DNA from: Torreya grandis
Lineage: Eukaryota; Streptophyta; Pinopsida; Cupressales; Taxaceae
Direction of reading: 5' to 3'
Length of the DNA: 64,000 nt
NCBI GenBank assembly: GCA_037957365.1
Contig: JARHVA010002004.1
Coordinates: forward strand, 1,979,001-2,043,000
The notes beneath the pieces are model-generated. The model saw nothing but the letters and a program-made list of their open reading frames with translations. It was not told the origin of the DNA and ran no database searches. Positions 60,514 to 64,000 of this stretch are shown piece by piece. Both the position numbers and the translations under genes were made by a program. How positions within the stretch are numbered: the first letter of the stretch is position 1; every line of letters starts with the position of its first letter.

Positions 60514-61647
60514 CTACTCCTGCACTAGATTGTTCTGTGTAGGTACCATGGCTTTAGATGACGAAGGAGGGCCTGAGTTATAATTTTGATAAGGCCTAGT
60601 TGTAGTGAGCTGCCCCTGACCTTGGTTATAATTTTGAAAGGGGAGTCTAGGGGCATGGCCATAATTTTGATAACTCTGGTTTGGCTTGTGGCTTTGAGCT
60701 TGCTGCCTTTTAAGGGCAACAAGTTCATTTGACATGCTCTGCAACAGGCCTTTAACTTCACTTAATTCATTGGATGGAACAGCAGTTGGCTTTTCAATGA
60801 CAGGTAGGGGGGCAATTGTAGGAGAGACTGCTTGAATTGGGGGCAGCGGTTCTGGGAAAAGTGGCATGTGAGGTCTAGGGGCGATTTTCCCAGCTTGAAT
60901 CAAGTAATTTTCGGCCGCAATGGCTATGTCATACGCAGCTGGCAGTATGTGTCCCCCCATAGATTGAATCATCATAGCAATGTCACTATTTAATGCTTTT
61001 AGATAGTACAAGAAAGCGTAGCTGGGGGTCGGCCTTACCAGGATGGGAATTCTATCCCAAGTCTTTTGAAATCGCGTATTAAAGTCCTGCATATATTCAT
61101 ACGGAGCTCTTTTTATAGTTGTCAGCTGCTCAGCAAGAGAGAGGCCATCACTTTTTTCCCCAAAACGATCAGTTAAACGAGTGCCCAATTCGTTCCAAGA
61201 ATGTATGGAATTCACAGGCAAGGTGCCGTACCAGTCGAGAGCTTTTCCTTTCAGAGACAAGGCTAACAGTCTGATGGCAATATTTTTTTCTATTATATTA
61301 TGAATATTGCAAAGGTTGGCAATATTTTTTATATGCTCAACAACTGTAATAGGTCCCACTCCATCAAAAAAAGGCACATTTTTTAGAGCTGTTTCGGGGA
61401 TCGGATCATAGCGTGGGAGGTTTAAAGGGCTTTCACCACGAAAAGCTGCAAAAGGCAAGGCCATGGCTGGAATAGGTTGTATTTGTGGCTGAGCTAGGTT
61501 GGTGTTCCTAGCAACATGTCTAGGAGGATTTATCAGTGGATAAGGGCAAGTTCTTCCAAACCTGAGTCTTTTAGCAGAGTTTAAAGGTAGTTCAACGAAC
61601 TCAAAGGGGACCCTTCTTGAAGCTGACCTGGTGGTAACTTTTGGCAT
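60514..61647 (-). CDS. E2 gag
   Basis: 377 codons from ATG 61645-61647 (MPKVTTRSASRRVPFEF). The open frame extends upstream only through a GTG, which is not a plant start. Residues about 85-200 form the retrotransposon gag domain: PFFDGVGPITVVEHIKN, LKGKALDWYGTLPV, SIHSWNELGTRLTDRFG. The C-terminal third is rich in Gln, Asn, Tyr and Pro with repeated QNYN and NYG, and has no CCHC knuckle. It would form the virus-like particle. It ends with TAG at 60514-60516, after which the same frame stays open into the linker protein. Confidence 0.85.
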   Translation of the reverse strand: MPKVTTRSASRRVPFEFVELPLNSAKRLRFGRTCPYPLINPPRHVARNTNLAQPQIQPIPAMALPFAAFRGESPLNLPRYDPIPETALKNVPFFDGVGPITVVEHIKNIANLCNIHNIIEKNIAIRLLALSLKGKALDWYGTLPVNSIHSWNELGTRLTDRFGEKSDGLSLAEQLTTIKRAPYEYMQDFNTRFQKTWDRIPILVRPTPSYAFLYYLKALNSDIAMMIQSMGGHILPAAYDIAIAAENYLIQAGKIAPRPHMPLFPEPLPPIQAVSPTIAPLPVIEKPTAVPSNELSEVKGLLQSMSNELVALKRQQAQSHKPNQSYQNYGHAPRLPFQNYNQGQGQLTTTRPYQNYNSGPPSSSKAMVPTQNNLVQE

Positions 61648-61814
61648 AGAAGTTAAGTAACTGGTCTTTAAAAAAAAGAAATGAGCTCTTACCAGTGGAG
61701 TCACCAGATGCTAGAAATCTTTGAAAATCACTGTAGCAGGACCAACATCAATCCTGAAATACTACTGTGCTAGAAATTTTGATAAAATTGGGGTCCCACC
61801 GGGCATGCCAGAAC
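61648..61814 (-). promoter_or_regulatory. E2 leader with two primer-binding-like motifs
   Basis: Minus strand, four bases inside the LTR: TGGCATGCCCGGTGGGACC (61810-61792), the expected primer-site position, whose tRNA I cannot name. About 100 bases further in: TGGTGACTCCACTGG (61706-61692), which matches the tRNA-Arg-type site TGGCGACTCCGCTGG at 13 of 15 positions with both changes at CpG. A similar second motif occurs at the same distance in E1. Confidence 0.6.
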
Positions 61815-62419
61815 TGTTGACGCTGGAAAGTGCACCCAGCGGCAGGAACATGGATTCCTGCCCTCTCCCCGCAACATGGAAACCCCTCTCTCGCCTGTGG
61901 GACGGCGAAGTAGGAGAGGAGAGTCTCTAGATATGGGCTAGTTCCCTCTGATGTATCTTGTTTGTTTCAGGTAATGCAAAATATAGATATATAGGTATAC
62001 ACTTGGGGGGGGAGTGAAAAGAGAAAGAGAAAAGCTTGAAAACAAAAAGCCTACTCTAAAGGACGTGATACACCAAAAACATGAGTGACCTTCCAGATCC
62101 ACTCTCAGAATCAGGGGAAATGCAAGTATACTCTACACATCTGGTAGAGGGATCAGGCTGCTAAGACAAAGGGGGAGGCTATAATGGAAAATACGTCACA
62201 GAGATTTACCGAGGTGCTGTGGAATGCACACTTGTAAGCAACTTACTCTGTTCTGTCCTTCCCAAGTATTGCTCTTCTCCTTTCAGCTGTAGAACCGGTC
62301 CCTGTAGATAGCTGGTCTGTTGGTATTACCTGTGAAAGCATGGAAGATAATGACTAAACACAGAGAGTACTCAGGGCATACACAGCAAATCAATCCAAGA
62401 TGGAGGTAAAAACTGTATT

Positions 62420-62425
62420 TTTATT
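62420..62425 (-). promoter_or_regulatory. Poly(A) signal AATAAA in the 5' LTR of E2
   Basis: Same signal as at 54592-54597. It marks the R/U5 border region in the promoter LTR. Confidence 0.55.
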
Positions 62426-62498
62426 GATTCAGGTGGGAAATTTGCAGAGCAGTGCTCTTTACAAAAGTCAGGAAGATCTCTAGAAAATGACTAAGTCC

Positions 62499-62510
62499 TT
62501 GTATTTATAG
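62499..62510 (-). promoter_or_regulatory. E2 promoter TATA box
   Basis: The minus strand reads CTATAAATACAA, a canonical plant TATA box, downstream of the GC-rich U3 repeats and about 75 bases upstream of the poly(A) signal. Transcription would start about 30 bases further, near 62465. Confidence 0.7.
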
Positions 62511-63371
62511 CAGAAGAGCCCAGAGAAGTCTCATTGAAAAGTGTGAAAAACACTATTGATGATGTCACAGTCTGCCAAGACCATGCTGGTTGCCTCGTTT
62601 TGCATGTTGGTCTTCTCCTCTGGCGGCTGTGCAGGTTTTTTCTTGTGCACTGCAGGGGAATTTTTCTGCCCTTATAGTGGGCGGCGATTTTGCCGCCCTT
62701 TGCATGAACTTCATGTAGGAATACCTACTGACATCGGCCGATAAGCTGCCGACGGTGGCAATCTTGCTGACGTCGGTTACAGTAAGCTGCCGACGTCGGT
62801 AGATTTATACTCTGCGCGGCAATTTCTCTTTCCCCACCATGGGGCGGGGTTTTCCATTTCACCGCCATAGGGCAGGTTTTTTCAATTTGCCGCCATGGGC
62901 AGGCTTTTTCGATTCGCCGCCATAGGGCGGGCTTTTCTGGTTTTTGTGCCTGCCTTTGTTCTGCCGACGTCGGCGGTTCTGCTGACGTCGATCTCTGTAA
63001 GGTGCCGACGATGGTAGTATTGCCGATGTCGGCCGACGTCTTTGATTTTCTTTGTGTTGTGGGTGGCGAATTTGTCACCCTCTGCATTTTCTTCGTAGAC
63101 GGGCTCATTTTACCCGCCCTTGTAGTGGGCGGCGATTTTGCCGCCCTCTGCATTTTTTCTGCCTCTTTTTTGACTAAGTGTCGAACACTCCGTTTTTTCC
63201 CCTTCTTCTCTTGCGGACGTCTGAAGACTCTGTCCTTCACTGCCTATTCTCTGCAACGGCGCTGTCAAAACCTGATAGTGGACCTTGCAACCTAAAATGA
63301 CTGGGCCTGCGAAGCAGGTGTAGGAGGTGACCGAGATTTTGCCTCAGGGGCAAAATTGGGTCAACACTTAT

Positions 63372-64000
63372 ATTGCTACCAAACTTAAAAAATTTCTTAT
63401 AGAAGCCAATTTAACAATTGGAGAAAATATTTCATCAAAATCTATACCTTTTCTTTGGGAAAAAGCCTTTAAAAAAAGTATGGCATTATACCTTTTTTTG
63501 CTTCCATGTTCTTCTTTCAACCTATAGACCCATTTATTTTACAATGCTCTTTTAGTTTCAGGCAACTAAACCAAATTCCATGTTTGGCTATGTACCAAGG
63601 ATTCAATCTCATTTTTCATGCCTTTCTCTCCCTTCTTTTCAGTTTCTACATTCATTTCTTGTTCATAGGTTTCTATCTCACCACCATTAATCAATAATAA
63701 ATAATAAAGTGAAGGAGAGTATCATTCAGGGAGTCTACTTACTCTTGTAGATCTTCTAAATACACTTTCATGAGTTTAAGGTACTTCTTATTTTTTTATT
63801 TGTTACACGTATAATATTATATCACTTTTGGAATTTTAGTTTTAATGATTTCATCAAGTACAACATATTTTATATTTGGATTTTCTTTTTTCTTTCATTG
63901 CAACTGATCTGTATTAATAACCTTCTCATTAAACATCACATCTCTACTCATAATGATTTTATGATTTTCAAAATCCCATAAATAGTAACAAAAATATTTA
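63372..64000 (-). pseudogene. Copia RT N-terminus and integrase C-terminus relic (U4)
   Basis: Continues the copia element after E2. The RT start region (KWVYRLKEE type) lies near 63480-63550. The integrase C-terminal region begins near 63910 and runs past the window end. Colinear with 3790-4440 of U1. Confidence 0.65.

Larger units (their letters stand above)
53989..63366 (-). mobile_element. E2: younger Ty3/gypsy element, Tat-like, aRNH upstream of RT
   Basis: A complete 9378-bp LTR retrotransposon on the minus strand, inserted in the copia RT of U4. LTRs are 53989-55539 and 61815-63366. Internal order: leader, gag, linker protein, protease, archaeal-type RNase H, RT, degenerate RNase H, zinc finger, integrase. 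About 57 hand-counted differences in 1551 LTR positions (about 3.7%), mostly transitions. Pol keeps one frame for over 4 kb but has seven stops and an Asp-to-Asn change in integrase. It is GC-richer than its surroundings. Confidence 0.95.
61815..63366 (-). repeat. 5' LTR of E2 (1552 bp)
   Basis: Pairs with 53989-55539. Read on the minus strand it is U3 (63366 to about 62470), R, then U5 (to 61815). Followed by CTTAT. Differences from the 3' LTR are dominated by C/T and G/A changes, many at CpG. Confidence 0.95.
50316..64000. repeat. Array unit U4 (cut by the window end), carrying E2
   Basis: Left arm, then the copia element split by E2. The window ends inside the copia integrase, so the rest of the unit is not seen. 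Confidence 0.8.
52309..64000 (-). mobile_element. Ty1/copia element in U4, interrupted by E2
   Basis: The 3' LTR (52309-52852) and RNase H/RT relic (52949-53983) lie left of E2. The RT N-terminus and integrase C-terminus (63372-64000) lie right of it. Joining across E2 restores the order seen in U1. The 5' end is beyond the window. Confidence 0.85.

Noticed and set aside
61681..61704. GTG as the gag start of E2 at 61704
   Set aside because: Plant cytoplasmic ribosomes do not normally start at GTG, and this GTG lies in the primer-like leader motif. ATG at 61647 is the sensible start.
53989..63366. E2 read as a plus-strand element because of the PBS-like motif at 55543
   Set aside because: The TATA box, poly(A) signal and all genes are minus-sense, and the motif is better treated as an inverted copy.
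1..64000. tRNA, rRNA, CRISPR or bacterial operon features
   Set aside because: No cloverleaf, ribosomal or spacer-repeat pattern was seen. The content is plant retrotransposon DNA.

Overview
This is nuclear DNA from a land plant, most likely a seed plant with a large, repeat-bloated genome. A gymnosperm is possible but the sequence does not prove it. Everything recognisable is transposable-element sequence: Ty1/copia, Ty3/gypsy with an archaeal-type RNase H, PIF/Harbinger, and a plant mobile domain. I found no intact host gene, rRNA, tRNA or CRISPR array. Most of the window is AT-rich and heavily mutated. The one GC-richer, open-frame island is a younger Ty3/gypsy element at 53989-63366.

The backbone is a head-to-tail array of a long unit (about 18.5 kb before later insertions and deletions). 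Four units are visible: U1 (1-5995, truncated), U2 (5996-32764), U3 (32765-50315) and U4 (50316 to the window end). Position 1 corresponds to 32765 and 50316. The parts of a complete unit are, in order: an anonymous left arm of about 1.97 kb; a minus-strand Ty1/copia element with target duplication GTAAG; an anonymous 2.3-kb stretch; a plus-strand Myb/SANT-like relic and a minus-strand PIF/Harbinger transposase relic; a plus-strand Ty3/gypsy integrase relic; and a minus-strand plant-mobile-domain relic. U1 and U2 are fused by a deletion at about 5995. U2 also lost the Harbinger transposase and the copia 5' end. U3 lost the copia 3' LTR.

Two later Ty3/gypsy elements sit in single units. E1 (18152-29787, target duplication TACAT/CACAT) is in U2, and U3 keeps the empty site. 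E2 (53989-63366, perfect duplication CTTAT) is inside the copia RT of U4. Both are on the minus strand with the domain order gag - protease - archaeal-type RNase H - RT - degenerate RNase H - integrase. E1 is old (LTRs about 12% different over the first 160 bp) and has lost catalytic residues in PR, RT and INT. E2 is younger (about 57 hand-counted LTR differences in 1551 bp). Its pol stays in one frame but is cut by seven stops, six TAG and one TAA, each one C-to-T change from a glutamine codon.

The observations most worth checking are the 18.5-kb array, the RNase H placed upstream of RT, repeated tRNA-Arg-like primer-binding motifs at both inner ends and in the leaders of E1 and E2, the CAG-to-TAG decay of E2, the GC-rich hairpin and palindrome cluster in the E2 promoter region, and the mobile-domain relic carried in the repeat unit. 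Identities and ages are estimates made by eye; no search or alignment was run.
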